Source: Alphaproteobacteria bacterium
GTDB taxonomy: Bacteria; Pseudomonadota; Alphaproteobacteria; SMXS01
NCBI GenBank assembly: GCA_016124315.1
Contig: WGNW01000111.1
Location: forward strand, 1 to 38,349
DNA: 38,349 nucleotides
Direction of reading: 5' to 3'
Under the pieces are notes generated by a model. The model did not search any database and had not been told where the DNA came from. It was given only the letters and a program-made list of their open reading frames with translations. A program made the translations under genes and the position numbers. Below, one piece after another: positions 21,863-29,568 of the stretch (positions within the stretch are counted from its first letter, which is position 1; each line of letters begins with the position of its first letter).

Positions 21863-22664
21863 GACGGCCTGCGGCGAACGCCCGGCGGCGGCTCCTGAAG
21901 GCGAACAGCACCGCCCGTGACAGGTACGGTATCCAGTCCGCCGGGTTGCGGGAGACCTGGCGGATCGCTCGAGCCTGCACCTCCAGGGAGGATCGGTAGA
22001 AGCCGGGCCTGTGGGAGAACTTCTGGCCGGCATGATAGCGCTTGCCCACCCGCACGAGGCTGTTGTTGGCGAGCCGGTACCGCGCCATGGCCAGCCTGAC
22101 CCAGAGGTCGTAGTCGAAGTTGCTGGTGCGTCCGTCGTCATAGCCGCCTACCGACTGAAAGGCACCGCGCCGGATGACCGACCCCGAGTGACACACCGGG
22201 TTGGTCCGGCCAAGGCGGGCGGTCACGTCGTCCAGGCGGGATGTTTCATGGGCGTCCGTCGGCCATGTCGGCTCCGCCGGGCCGTAGAGGTACTGTCGGC
22301 CAAAGCCCATGGCGGCGATGCCTTCCTGGCGCCCCATGGCGGCGAGTGCATCCTCGATCCAGCGCGGATGGGCGAGGTCGTCGGCGTCCATGATGGCGAG
22401 GAACGGCGCCGAGCCGAGGCTGGCGCCATGGTTGAGGGCATGGCCGCGGCCGTGGACGGGGCTTGTCACTGCGGTGAAGCGGGGATCCGCAGACGCCCTG
22501 TCGGCGGCGATCCGGGCGCTGGCGTCGCGCGAGCCGTCGTCCACCAGCCACACCCGTATCGCCGCTTCCGTCTGCCGGGCGAGGCTGTCGAGGGTCCGCG
22601 GCAGCGTGTCTTCGGCGTCGAGGAACGTGCAGAGAATGTCCGTCCTCGGGGGGTGCGCGGACAT
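21852..22664 (-). CDS. Family 2 glycosyltransferase
   Basis: A 270-residue GT-A fold glycosyltransferase. It has the GT2 nucleotide-binding VDDGS at 41-45, a GHALNHG segment, the metal-binding MDADD at 92-96 and, downstream, NPVCHSGSVIRRGAF and SNFDYDLWVRLAM, the acceptor-side region of GT2 enzymes. The start is the ATG at 22664, just after a GTG (22667) that is an alternative; GGAGG lies about 10 nt upstream. No membrane segment is obvious. It overlaps the flippase gene by 11 nt, so the pair probably modifies and exports a surface glycan. The sugar is not predictable. Confidence 0.88.
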   Translation of the reverse strand: MSAHPPRTDILCTFLDAEDTLPRTLDSLARQTEAAIRVWLVDDGSRDASARIAADRASADPRFTAVTSPVHGRGHALNHGASLGSAPFLAIMDADDLAHPRWIEDALAAMGRQEGIAAMGFGRQYLYGPAEPTWPTDAHETSRLDDVTARLGRTNPVCHSGSVIRRGAFQSVGGYDDGRTSNFDYDLWVRLAMARYRLANNSLVRVGKRYHAGQKFSHRPGFYRSSLEVQARAIRQVSRNPADWIPYLSRAVLFAFRSRRRAFAAGRHGR

Positions 22665-22848
22665 CACCTGAATACCTCCGCGTGCGCCGCCGGGACAGCG
22701 GCCCGGAGCGCCGTCGCGCATCTCGGAGGGCAGCCGGGCATTCAGGCATCCGTGGTTGGCGGGCTCGCGTTAGGCACTCTAGTCCGGCCGTCGGCTGAAG
22801 GAAAGCACGGCGGCTGCGGATCTCCCGCCGACGTCCGGCCGCCGGCCC
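22665..22848. other. Intergenic region between lipB and the glycosyltransferase
   Basis: This 184-nt stretch separates two minus-strand genes. I see no gene in it. It probably holds the promoter for the glycosyltransferase/flippase pair, but no clean -35/-10 pair is visible. The only clear element is the ribosome-binding GGAGG at the low-coordinate end. Confidence 0.4.
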
Positions 22849-23496
22849 TCAGCCCGGCTCGCCGAGCAGCGAGAGCATGCCGGGCATGGTTGCCTTGAGC
22901 GCGTCGTCGAGCGCCGCCATGCCGGCCGGGCGCCCCAGGTCGGCGAGGGAGGTGACGCCGTGTTCGGCGATGCCGCAGGGAACGATGCCGGAGAAGTGGT
23001 CCAGGTCCGGATTCACGTTCACCGCGATGCCGTGATAGGTTACCCAGTGGCTCACCCGCACGCCGATGGCGGCGATCTTGTCCTCGCCCCCGGCGCCGCG
23101 GTCGACCCAGATGCCGACCCGTCCTTCACGCCGCTCGCCGGTCACGCCCAGCATGCCGAGAGCATCGATGATCCACTGCTCGAGAGCCCGGACGTAGCGC
23201 CGCAGGTCCCGGCCGCGGCGGTTCAGGTCGAGCATCACATAGGCGACCCGCTGCCCGGGGCCGTGATAGGTGAACTGGCCGCCGCGCCCGGTCTCGTAGA
23301 CCGGGAAACGGTCCGGCACCAGCAGGTCCTGCGGACGCGCGCTGGTGCCGGCGGTGTAGAGCGGCGGATGCTCCAGCAGCCACACCAGTTCGCGGGCGTT
23401 CCCGTCGCTGATGTCCCGCACCCGCTGCTCCATGGCGGCGAGGGCGTCGGGATAGGCGACGGGCGCCGGCGCGAGTATCCAGTCCAGATCGACCAT
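22849..23496 (-). CDS. lipB: Octanoyl-[ACP]:protein N-octanoyltransferase (LipB)
   Basis: Transfers octanoate from acyl carrier protein to lipoyl domains, the first step of endogenous lipoate synthesis. The product has 215 residues. Motifs: [35 protein letters not shown] (the acyl-ACP channel), [12 protein letters not shown] with Lys140, and [16 protein letters not shown] with the acyl-thioester Cys174. Both catalytic residues are intact. The ATG at 23496 matches family length; an upstream extension of 30 codons is not conserved-looking. It follows the SnoaL-type gene by 32 nt on the same strand. Confidence 0.95.
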   Translation of the reverse strand: MVDLDWILAPAPVAYPDALAAMEQRVRDISDGNARELVWLLEHPPLYTAGTSARPQDLLVPDRFPVYETGRGGQFTYHGPGQRVAYVMLDLNRRGRDLRRYVRALEQWIIDALGMLGVTGERREGRVGIWVDRGAGGEDKIAAIGVRVSHWVTYHGIAVNVNPDLDHFSGIVPCGIAEHGVTSLADLGRPAGMAALDDALKATMPGMLSLLGEPG

Positions 23497-23528
23497 GGCC
23501 GATGAGGATAGGTCCGTCCGTCCGCGGA

Positions 23529-23954
23529 TCAATCCGACTGGATGCGGGTGCCCCGGGAGATCAGCTCGTGGCGGACGATCTTCCACTCACCGCCGATTCG
23601 CTTCATGTCGGTCTCGTAGGTGGCCCACAGGGTGAGCGTGGTGTCGGGCTTGTCCTTGAGGTAGTGCAGGGCCTGGACGTCGGTGCGGCAATGGGCGTTG
23701 TCGCCGTTTACTGTGGCCAGCTGCGGGCCAAGCATGTGCTGGGTGGGGCCGTACTGCGCCAGCGCCTCCTTGACGTAGGCGGTCCACGCGTCGCCGCCGC
23801 GATAGTTCTCCTTGCCGAAGCCGACCACTTCCACGTCGTCGGCGAACACGGAGCGGTAGAGGGCGAGGTCGCGGTTGTCGACGCCCTTGGTGTATTTCAG
23901 CATCACGTCCATCAATGCGATGCGGTCGGCGGCGTATTGCGCTAGATCAGACAT
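23529..23954 (-). CDS. SnoaL/NTF2-like fold protein
   Basis: A 141-residue protein of the NTF2-like superfamily (SnoaL_4-type). The N-terminal helix reads [20 protein letters not shown], then [15 protein letters not shown], the usual cone-fold start. The C-terminal strands include [17 protein letters not shown] and [14 protein letters not shown]. Members include polyketide cyclases, ring-hydroxylating dioxygenase beta subunits and many proteins of unknown role, so no reaction is assigned. The ATG at 23954 has GGGGAG about 5 nt upstream. lipB follows 32 nt downstream and may be co-transcribed. Confidence 0.8.
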   Translation of the reverse strand: MSDLAQYAADRIALMDVMLKYTKGVDNRDLALYRSVFADDVEVVGFGKENYRGGDAWTAYVKEALAQYGPTQHMLGPQLATVNGDNAHCRTDVQALHYLKDKPDTTLTLWATYETDMKRIGGEWKIVRHELISRGTRIQSD

Positions 23955-24100
23955 GCTTCTCCCCTTTTTCGATAGGCGGGACGGCCCCGCGAGGACCGAC
24001 AGAATAGGCACTTGGCCGGTCGGCATCCACAACAACGTCGGGTAGTGCGAAAGCCAATCAACACTACAAAAATGTCATTTATCTTGTTCTACAGGGACAC

Positions 24101-24129
24101 TTGATATTTTAGAGGATACCACTCATATT
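24101..24129 (+). promoter_or_regulatory. Candidate promoter of the siroheme-type gene/cysH
   Basis: TTGATA (24101-24106) and CATATT (24124-24129) are 17 nt apart inside an unusually AT-rich stretch (about 24050-24140) between divergent genes. It lies 53 nt before the first ATG. Minus-strand promoter elements for the SnoaL gene probably share this stretch but are not clear. Confidence 0.5.
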
Positions 24130-24182
24130 CAGCGTCTAATTGCCTGGGCCGGCGCGCGGCGTCAGGCCGGAGCGGAGCGGCG

Positions 24183-24743
24183 ATGATCCCCGTCATGATC
24201 GACCCTCGGAGGGTGAAGGTGGTGATCGCCGGCACCGGAGTGGCCGCGGAACGCAGGCTGCGCCAGGTTCGAGAGGGCGGCGCCAGCGAGGTCGCGGTCT
24301 TCGCGCCCGGCGAGGCACATCGCTTCGAGCCGCTGGCCGACGGGCCGGTGCACGACAGGCTGCCGGAGGCTGCGGATCTGGCCGGTGTGGGCCTTCTCTA
24401 CGTGGCCGGGCTCGATCGCGACGCTGCGGCGGCGCTGGCGATGACGGCGCGGGAGCACGCCATCCTCGTCAACGTGGAAGACGCGCGCGAGTTGTGCGAC
24501 TTCCACGTGCCGGGTTCGGTGCGGCGGGGCGAGCTGCTGATCGCCGTGGGAACCGGCGGCAGCAGTCCGGGCCTGGCGCGCAGGATGCGCCGCCACCTGG
24601 AGAGCGAATTCGGGCCCGAATGGGCCGAAAGGGTCCGGCTGCTGGCGGCGCGCCGCCGGGAATGGATCGAACAGGGCGCCGACATGGCCGAGGTGGCCAA
24701 GCGTACCGAGGCGCTGATAGACGAGAGTGGATGGCTGAAATGA
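24183..24743 (+). CDS. Precorrin-2 dehydrogenase/sirohydrochlorin ferrochelatase-type protein
   Basis: A 186-residue protein matching the N-terminal module (CysG-B/Met8p/SirC) of siroheme synthase, which oxidises precorrin-2 with NAD and may insert iron. The N-terminus MIPVMIDPRRVKVVIAG leads into GTGVAAERR, the NAD-binding turn. YVAGLDRDAAAALAMTAREH and LVNVEDARELCDFHVPGSV correspond to the catalytic Asp and 'FxxPA' regions. IAVGTGGSSPGLARRMRRHL is the usual 'STGGxSPxLA' motif. No uroporphyrinogen methyltransferase domain is attached. The start at 24183 is preferred to an ATG 12 nt later because it keeps the family N-terminus. Overlaps or abuts cysH, consistent with a role in sulfite-reductase cofactor supply. 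Confidence 0.85.
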   Translation: MIPVMIDPRRVKVVIAGTGVAAERRLRQVREGGASEVAVFAPGEAHRFEPLADGPVHDRLPEAADLAGVGLLYVAGLDRDAAAALAMTAREHAILVNVEDARELCDFHVPGSVRRGELLIAVGTGGSSPGLARRMRRHLESEFGPEWAERVRLLAARRREWIEQGADMAEVAKRTEALIDESGWLK

Positions 24744-25462
24744 CGGCAGCGGTTCAAGCGAAGCACGACGAGCATGCGCCAGACGTCGCGTGGTTGCGCG
24801 AGCGCTACGGGCATCTGGACGGCAGGGACCTGCTGGCCGCCATGATCAGGGAGGCGTTCCCCGGCCGCATCGCGCTGGTCTCCTCCTTTGGTTCGGAATC
24901 CGCGGTGCTGATCGACATGATCGCCGAGATCGATCCGGCGACGCCGATCCTGTTTCTCAACACCGGCAAGCTGTTCGGCGAGACGCTGCGCTACCGCGAC
25001 ACGCTGCAGGAGCGCTTCGGCCTGACCGACCTGCGCACCCTCAAGCCCGATCCCGAGGAGGTGAAGGCCGAGGACCGCAACGGCCTGCTGTGGACGCGCA
25101 ACCTCGACGCCTGCTGCGACCTGCGCAAGACGCGGCCGCTCGACAAGGCTCTCGAGGGGTTCGACGCTTGGATCACCGGGCGCAAGCGGTTCCAGACCCA
25201 GACCCGCGCCAGCCTGCCGCTGATCGAGGAGAGCGAGGGCCGGATCAAGATCAATCCGCTGGCCAACCACAGCCTCGAGGACCTGCAGCGGATCGCCAAC
25301 GAGAAGGACCTGCCGCGGCATCCGCTGGTGGCCGACGGCTACCTGTCCATCGGCTGCATGCCCTGCACCAAGCGGGTGGCGCCGGGCGAGGACTACCGGT
25401 CGGGCCGCTGGGCCGGCACCGACAAGACGGAATGCGGCATCCACGTCGCTGAAAACATCTGA
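24731..25462 (+). CDS. cysH: Assimilatory APS/PAPS reductase (iron-sulfur type)
   Basis: Reduces activated sulfate to sulfite. The product has 243 residues. SSFGSESAVLIDM forms the PP-loop-like nucleotide site and FLNTGKLFGETLRYRD follows. Cysteines C128-C129 (DACCDLRK) and C209/C212 (CMPC) are the [4Fe-4S] ligands that mark the APS reductase type, and C235 in TECGIH is the catalytic cysteine. An ATG at 24740 overlapping the upstream TGA (ATGA) is an equally good start. The cluster-bearing pattern favours APS over PAPS as substrate. No cysI or cysDN is nearby in the window. Confidence 0.93.
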   Translation: MAEMTAAVQAKHDEHAPDVAWLRERYGHLDGRDLLAAMIREAFPGRIALVSSFGSESAVLIDMIAEIDPATPILFLNTGKLFGETLRYRDTLQERFGLTDLRTLKPDPEEVKAEDRNGLLWTRNLDACCDLRKTRPLDKALEGFDAWITGRKRFQTQTRASLPLIEESEGRIKINPLANHSLEDLQRIANEKDLPRHPLVADGYLSIGCMPCTKRVAPGEDYRSGRWAGTDKTECGIHVAENI

Positions 25463-25482
25463 TCGGGGCATCCGTTACGGCC

Positions 25483-25511
25483 TTGCGGCCGACATCCGTT
25501 TTTGCTACTTC
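25483..25511 (+). promoter_or_regulatory. Candidate promoter of tRNA-Leu
   Basis: TTGCGG (25483-25488) and TACTTC (25506-25511) are 17 nt apart, with the mature tRNA starting 12 nt after the -10. The -35 overlaps a small CGGCC/GGCCG hairpin that may serve cysH termination. Confidence 0.4.
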
Positions 25512-25523
25512 GTGCGCCTCACT

Positions 25524-25610
25524 GCGGTCGTGGCGGAATTGGTAGACGCGCAGCGTTGAGGTCGCTGTGGGCGCGAGCCCGTGGAAGTTCGAGTCTTCTC
25601 GACCGCACCA
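25524..25610 (+). tRNA. tRNA-Leu (anticodon GAG)
   Basis: An 87-nt class II tRNA. The acceptor arm GCGGTCG pairs with CGACCGC, followed by discriminator A and an encoded CCA. The anticodon stem CAGCG/CGCTG encloses the loop TTGAGGT, giving anticodon GAG for CTC and CTT leucine codons. The long variable arm folds as GGGC-GCGA-GCCC, as expected for leucine tRNA. The T loop is TTCGAGT. A strong hairpin with a T-run lies 8 nt downstream. Confidence 0.96.
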
Positions 25611-25617
25611 GTTCAGG

Positions 25618-25654
25618 GGACCTGCAGGTAGACACCATGCCTGCAGGTCCTTTT
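25618..25654 (+). terminator. Intrinsic terminator after tRNA-Leu
   Basis: GGACCTGCAGG (25618-25628) pairs perfectly with CCTGCAGGTCC (25640-25650), loop 11 nt, followed by TTTT. It ends the tRNA transcript but also stands between that promoter and mgtE. Confidence 0.85.
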
Positions 25655-25664
25655 CGTTCCGCTG

Positions 25665-25681
25665 TCCTGTAGCCGACAGGA
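25665..25681 (+). promoter_or_regulatory. Hairpin covering the mgtE ribosome-binding site
   Basis: TCCTGT (25665-25670) pairs with ACAGGA (25676-25681) around a 5-nt loop. The right arm contains most of the mgtE ribosome-binding CAGGAG (25677-25682), so folding would hide it. It follows the terminator by 10 nt. Confidence 0.45.
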
Positions 25682-25688
25682 GCCGCCG

Positions 25689-27089
25689 ATGCAGCACGAC
25701 GAGACTGAGCTCGATCATCGCCCGGTGGCGGAGACGCCGGACAACTCGCCTTACCGGGTTTCCGAGGACGAGGTGACGGAGGTCGGCGAGGCGCTGAAGA
25801 ACGACGATACCCAGTTCGTCTCCAAGATCCTCGACGAATACCACGCGGCCGACCAGGCCGATCTCATCGAGCAGCTTTCGCCGCGGAACCGGCGTCGGCT
25901 GGTCGAGGTCGCGCGCGAGCAGATCAAGCCGGAGGCGCTGACCGAACTGGACGAGACGGTCCGCGACGAGGTCATCGAGATCCTGGAGCCGCGCGAAATC
26001 GCCGCGGCGATGACGGAACTCGAAGCCGACGACGCCGTATACCTGATCCAGGATTTGGACGATGAGGACCGCCGTCAGGTGCTCGACGCCATGCCGGCTG
26101 CGGACCGGGCCGACGTCGAGGCCGCTCTCTCCTATCCGGAAGAGACCGCCGGCCGCCTGATGCAGCGCGATTTCATCGCGGTGCCGTCCTACTGGGCCGT
26201 CGGCCAGACCATCGACCACATGCGCGACAACGAGGATCTCCCGGAGGATTTCTACGAGATCTTCGTCGTGGACGCGCGGATGAAGCCGGTTGGCACGGTG
26301 CGGCTCAATCGCCTGCTGCGCTCGAAGCGGGCGGTCAAGGTCGAGGACATCATGGAGCCCGATCCGGTGACGATCGACGCTCGCACCGACCAGGAGGAGG
26401 TCGCCTACCTGTTCCAGCAATATGACCTGGTCTCGGCCCCGGTGGTCGACGCCGACGGCCGGTTGCTGGGCGTGATCATGGTCGACGACGTGGTCGACGT
26501 CATCCACGAGGAGGCGCAGGAGGACATCCTGCTGCTCAGTGGCGTATCCGACGCGTCGGTCCACGAGTCCGTGATCTGGACGGTGCGCTCGCGCCTGCCC
26601 TGGCTGTTCGTCAACCTGCTCACCGCGATCCTCGCCTCCGTCGTCATCAAGCAGTTCGACGCCAGCATCGAGCAGATGGTGGCCCTCGCCGTGCTGATGC
26701 CGATCGTCGCCAGCATGGGCGGAAATGCCGCGACGCAGGCGCTGGCGGTCGTCGTCCGGGCGCTCGGCATGAAGGAACTGACGGCAAGCAACGCGCTACG
26801 CACCCTCATACGCGAGGGCATGGTCGGTTTACTCAACGGCATCGCCATGGCCGTGGTGATCGGCGTCGCGGTAGCGCTCTATTATCACAACTGGCTGCTG
26901 GGCGGCGTGATCGGCGCGGCCATGACCATCAACCTGGTGGCGGCGGCCTTTGCCGGGGTGATGATCCCGCTCGGCTTGGCGCGTGCAGGTATAGACCCGG
27001 CGATCTCTTCCACTGTATTCGTAACCACAGTCACCGACGTCGTCGGCTTCTTTTCGTTCCTGGGCTTGGCGGCCCTGATCTTGCTCTGA
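25689..27089 (+). CDS. mgtE: Magnesium transporter MgtE
   Basis: Mg2+-gated Mg2+ channel/transporter of the inner membrane, 466 residues. Cytosolic MgtE_N domain (about 30-140, with LEADDAVYLIQDLDDEDRR), then two CBS domains (about 145-270, LMQRDFIAVPSYWAVGQT and IMEPDPVTIDARTDQEEVA) that sense Mg2+, then five membrane helices. The pore signature MPIVASMGGNAATQAL and the C-terminal GIDPAISSTVFVTTVTDVVG are present. There is very little room for a promoter upstream: tRNA-Leu ends 78 nt before the ATG, with a terminator and a ribosome-site hairpin between them. Confidence 0.95.
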   Translation: MQHDETELDHRPVAETPDNSPYRVSEDEVTEVGEALKNDDTQFVSKILDEYHAADQADLIEQLSPRNRRRLVEVAREQIKPEALTELDETVRDEVIEILEPREIAAAMTELEADDAVYLIQDLDDEDRRQVLDAMPAADRADVEAALSYPEETAGRLMQRDFIAVPSYWAVGQTIDHMRDNEDLPEDFYEIFVVDARMKPVGTVRLNRLLRSKRAVKVEDIMEPDPVTIDARTDQEEVAYLFQQYDLVSAPVVDADGRLLGVIMVDDVVDVIHEEAQEDILLLSGVSDASVHESVIWTVRSRLPWLFVNLLTAILASVVIKQFDASIEQMVALAVLMPIVASMGGNAATQALAVVVRALGMKELTASNALRTLIREGMVGLLNGIAMAVVIGVAVALYYHNWLLGGVIGAAMTINLVAAAFAGVMIPLGLARAGIDPAISSTVFVTTVTDVVGFFSFLGLAALILL

Positions 27090-27100
27090 AGGAAAATCCC

Positions 27101-28282
27101 ATGTCCGAAGATCCCATCGTCATCACCGGCATCGGCCGCACGCCCATGGCCACGTTCCAGGGCGAACTGGCCTCCGTGAGCGCGACCGGCCTGGGCGCCG
27201 TCGCCGTCGGCAAGGCCGCGGCCGAGACCGGCATTCCCGTTGCCGACTACGACGAGTGCATCATGGGCTGCGTGCTGCCGGCCGGCCTCGGCCAGGCGCC
27301 GGCGCGCCAGGCGAGCCTGGGCGCAGGCATCCCCGACAGCGTCGGCGCCACCACCGTCAACAAGATGTGCGGCTCGGGCATGAAGGCGATCATGCAGGGC
27401 AACGACATGATCGCTTCCGGCGCCGCCGACATCGTCATTGCCGGCGGCCTGGAGAGCATGACCAACGCGCCCTACCTGCTGCCCAAGGTGCGCCAGGGCC
27501 TGCGCATGGGCCACGGCGAAGTCAAGGACCACATGTTCACCGACGGCCTGGAGGACTTCCGCCACGGCCGGCTGATGGGCACCTACGCCGAGGCGACGGC
27601 GCAGCGCTATCAGTTCACCCGCGAGGAGCAGGACGCCTTCGCCATCGCCTCGCTGACCCGGGCCAAGACCGCCAACGAAGACGGCACCTTCGCCCGCGAG
27701 ATGGCCGCCGTGACCGTGAAGACCCGCAAGGGCGAGACGGTGGTCGACTCGGACGAGCAGCCGCGCACCGCCGACCTCTCGAAGATCCCCAACCTGAAGC
27801 CGGCCTTCGCCAAGGACGGCACGGTGACGCCGGCCAATTCCAGCTCCATTTCCGACGGCGCTGCCGCCGTTGTGCTGATGCGCCGCTCCAACGCCGACAA
27901 GCGCGGCGTCAAGCCGCTGGCCCGCATCGTCGGCCAGGCCACCTTCGCCCAGGAGCCGGAATGGTTCACCACGGCGCCGGTGGGCGCGGTGAAGAAGTTG
28001 CTCGACCGGGTGGGCTGGAAACTGTCCGACGTCGACCTGTTCGAGATCAACGAGGCCTTCGCCGTCGTTCCCATGGCGGTGATGCGCGACCTGGGCGTCG
28101 GCCACGACGTCATGAATGTCCATGGCGGCGCCTGCGCCCTCGGCCATCCGGTCGGCGCCTCCGGCGCCCGCATCGTGGTCACGCTGATCAACGCGCTGGA
28201 GAAGCACGGCCTGAAGCGCGGCGTGGCCGGCATCTGCCTGGGCGGCGGTGAAGCCACCGCGCTCGCCATCGAGCTGGCCTGA
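27101..28282 (+). CDS. Acetyl-CoA C-acetyltransferase (thiolase)
   Basis: Condenses two acetyl-CoA to acetoacetyl-CoA or performs thiolysis. The product has 393 residues, the size of biosynthetic thiolases (PhaA/AtoB). The catalytic residues are C90 in NKMCGSGMKA, H349 in CALGHPVGASGARI and C379 in GICLGGGEATAL. NEAFAVVPMAVMRDLG is also present. It lies 11 nt after mgtE with AAGGAAA as ribosome-binding site, and 6 nt before the DUF1489 gene. No phaB or phaC is adjacent, so a PHA role is possible but not proven; ketone-body or isoleucine degradation is equally possible. Confidence 0.93.
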   Translation: MSEDPIVITGIGRTPMATFQGELASVSATGLGAVAVGKAAAETGIPVADYDECIMGCVLPAGLGQAPARQASLGAGIPDSVGATTVNKMCGSGMKAIMQGNDMIASGAADIVIAGGLESMTNAPYLLPKVRQGLRMGHGEVKDHMFTDGLEDFRHGRLMGTYAEATAQRYQFTREEQDAFAIASLTRAKTANEDGTFAREMAAVTVKTRKGETVVDSDEQPRTADLSKIPNLKPAFAKDGTVTPANSSSISDGAAAVVLMRRSNADKRGVKPLARIVGQATFAQEPEWFTTAPVGAVKKLLDRVGWKLSDVDLFEINEAFAVVPMAVMRDLGVGHDVMNVHGGACALGHPVGASGARIVVTLINALEKHGLKRGVAGICLGGGEATALAIELA

Positions 28283-28288
28283 GGCGCC

Positions 28289-28693
28289 GTGACGGTCCAC
28301 CTGCTGCGGCCGGCGGTCGGGGTCCGCGACCTCGACCACCTGCGGCAGGTGATGCGCGAGCGGGGCGACGAGCGGTCCATCTACACCCGCACCATCCCCA
28401 AGCGCGTCGAGGAACTGCTGGATGGCGGCTCGGTCTACTGGATCATCAGCCGCCGCATCCTCGCCCGCCAGCGGCTGACGTCGATCCGCAAGCTGGAGGA
28501 CGACGAGGGACGGCCCTTCGCGCGCATCTTCGTCGACGGCCAGGTGGTGCCCGTGGAGCCGTGGCCGCGCCGCCCGCACCAGGGCTGGCGCTACCTGAAG
28601 CCCGAGGAGGCGCCGCCCGACCTGCGCGAGGGCGACACCGGCGACATGCCGCCGGAGATGGTCGCGGAACTCAAGGATCTGGGACTGCTGTAG
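28289..28693 (+). CDS. DUF1489 family protein
   Basis: A 134-residue protein of a family of unknown function typical of alphaproteobacteria. Recognisable segments are VHLLRPAVGVRDLDHLRQ at the N-terminus, PKRVEELLDGGSVYWIISRR in the middle, ILARQRLTSIRKLE, and the C-terminal PRRPHQGWRYLKPEEAPPDL. No membrane segment or catalytic motif is visible. The start is GTG 6 nt after the thiolase stop, so the two are probably co-transcribed. It converges with panC, separated by 7 nt, and its stop lies in a short inverted repeat. Confidence 0.85.
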   Translation: MTVHLLRPAVGVRDLDHLRQVMRERGDERSIYTRTIPKRVEELLDGGSVYWIISRRILARQRLTSIRKLEDDEGRPFARIFVDGQVVPVEPWPRRPHQGWRYLKPEEAPPDLREGDTGDMPPEMVAELKDLGLL

Positions 28694-28705
28694 CGGCCTG
28701 CTACA
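28689..28705. repeat. Inverted repeat at the DUF1489/panC convergent junction
   Basis: TGTAGC (28689-28694) and GCTACA (28700-28705) form a 6-bp stem with a 5-nt loop and contain both TAG stops. It is short and lacks a T-run, so a termination role is uncertain. Confidence 0.5.
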
Positions 28706-29549
28706 CGGCCCAGTTGTCGATCAGCCGGGTGCCGCCCAGCCGGGCCGCGCCGAACACGCGGGCGGGTCGGCCGGGCGCGGTCACCAGGTCGAGCGTCGCC
28801 GGGTCGCGGATCTCCACGTAGTCCACGCTGTCGAAGCCGGCCGCGAGGATGGCGTCGCGGGCCTTCGCGGAGGCCGCCGCCGGGTCGCCGCCCGCGCGCA
28901 CCGCGTCACGGGCGGCCCGCAGCGCGTCGGGCAACGTCACGGCGACGCGCCGCTGCTCGGGCGTCAGGTAGCGGTTGCGGGACGACAGGGCGAGGCCGTC
29001 GGCCTCGCGCTCGATGGGGCCGCCCAGGATGCGCACGGGAATGTTCAGGTCGGCGGTGAACCGGCGGATGATCTGCAGCTGCTGGTAGTCCTTCTCGCCG
29101 AAGATCGCCACGTCGGGCAGCGCCGACAGCAGCAGCTTGACGACGATCAGCGCCATGCCGTCGAAATGGCCCGGCCGGTGGGCGCCGCACAGCACGTCGC
29201 CCAGCCGGTCGATATGGACCCGGGTGGCGAAGCCCTCGGGATACATTTCCCGGGGCGAGGGCGCGAACGCGGCTTCGACGCCTGCGCTCGCCAGCTTCGC
29301 GACGTCCGCCGCCTCGGTCCGCGGATAGCGCTCGAAATCCTCGCCCGGGCCGAACTGGGCCGGGTTGACGAAGATGCTGGCGACGACGCGGTCGGCCTCG
29401 CGGCGGGCGAGCCGCATCAGGGTGAGATGACCCTCGTGCAGCGCGCCCATGGTCGGCACCAGGGCGACGCTCAGGCCATCGCGCCGCCAGGCCGTCACTT
29501 GCTGGCGCAGCTCGGCGACGCTACGTAGGATGACAGGATCATGCGGCAT
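28701..29549 (-). CDS. panC: Pantothenate synthetase (pantoate-beta-alanine ligase)
   Basis: Joins pantoate and beta-alanine using ATP in coenzyme A synthesis. The product has 282 residues. LVPTMGALHEGHLTLMRLAR contains the nucleotidyl-transferase HxGH motif. VASIFVNPAQFGPGEDFERYPR and FGEKDYQQLQIIRR (with the KMSKS-like region further on at ALSSRNRYL) are all standard. The ATG at 29549 is preferred; an ATG 21 nt upstream (29570) would overlap the divergent gene's start. panB is not in the window. Confidence 0.95.
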   Translation of the reverse strand: MPHDPVILRSVAELRQQVTAWRRDGLSVALVPTMGALHEGHLTLMRLARREADRVVASIFVNPAQFGPGEDFERYPRTEAADVAKLASAGVEAAFAPSPREMYPEGFATRVHIDRLGDVLCGAHRPGHFDGMALIVVKLLLSALPDVAIFGEKDYQQLQIIRRFTADLNIPVRILGGPIEREADGLALSSRNRYLTPEQRRVAVTLPDALRAARDAVRAGGDPAAASAKARDAILAAGFDSVDYVEIRDPATLDLVTAPGRPARVFGAARLGGTRLIDNWAV

Positions 29550-29568
29550 GGCGGCACGATACCCAAGC

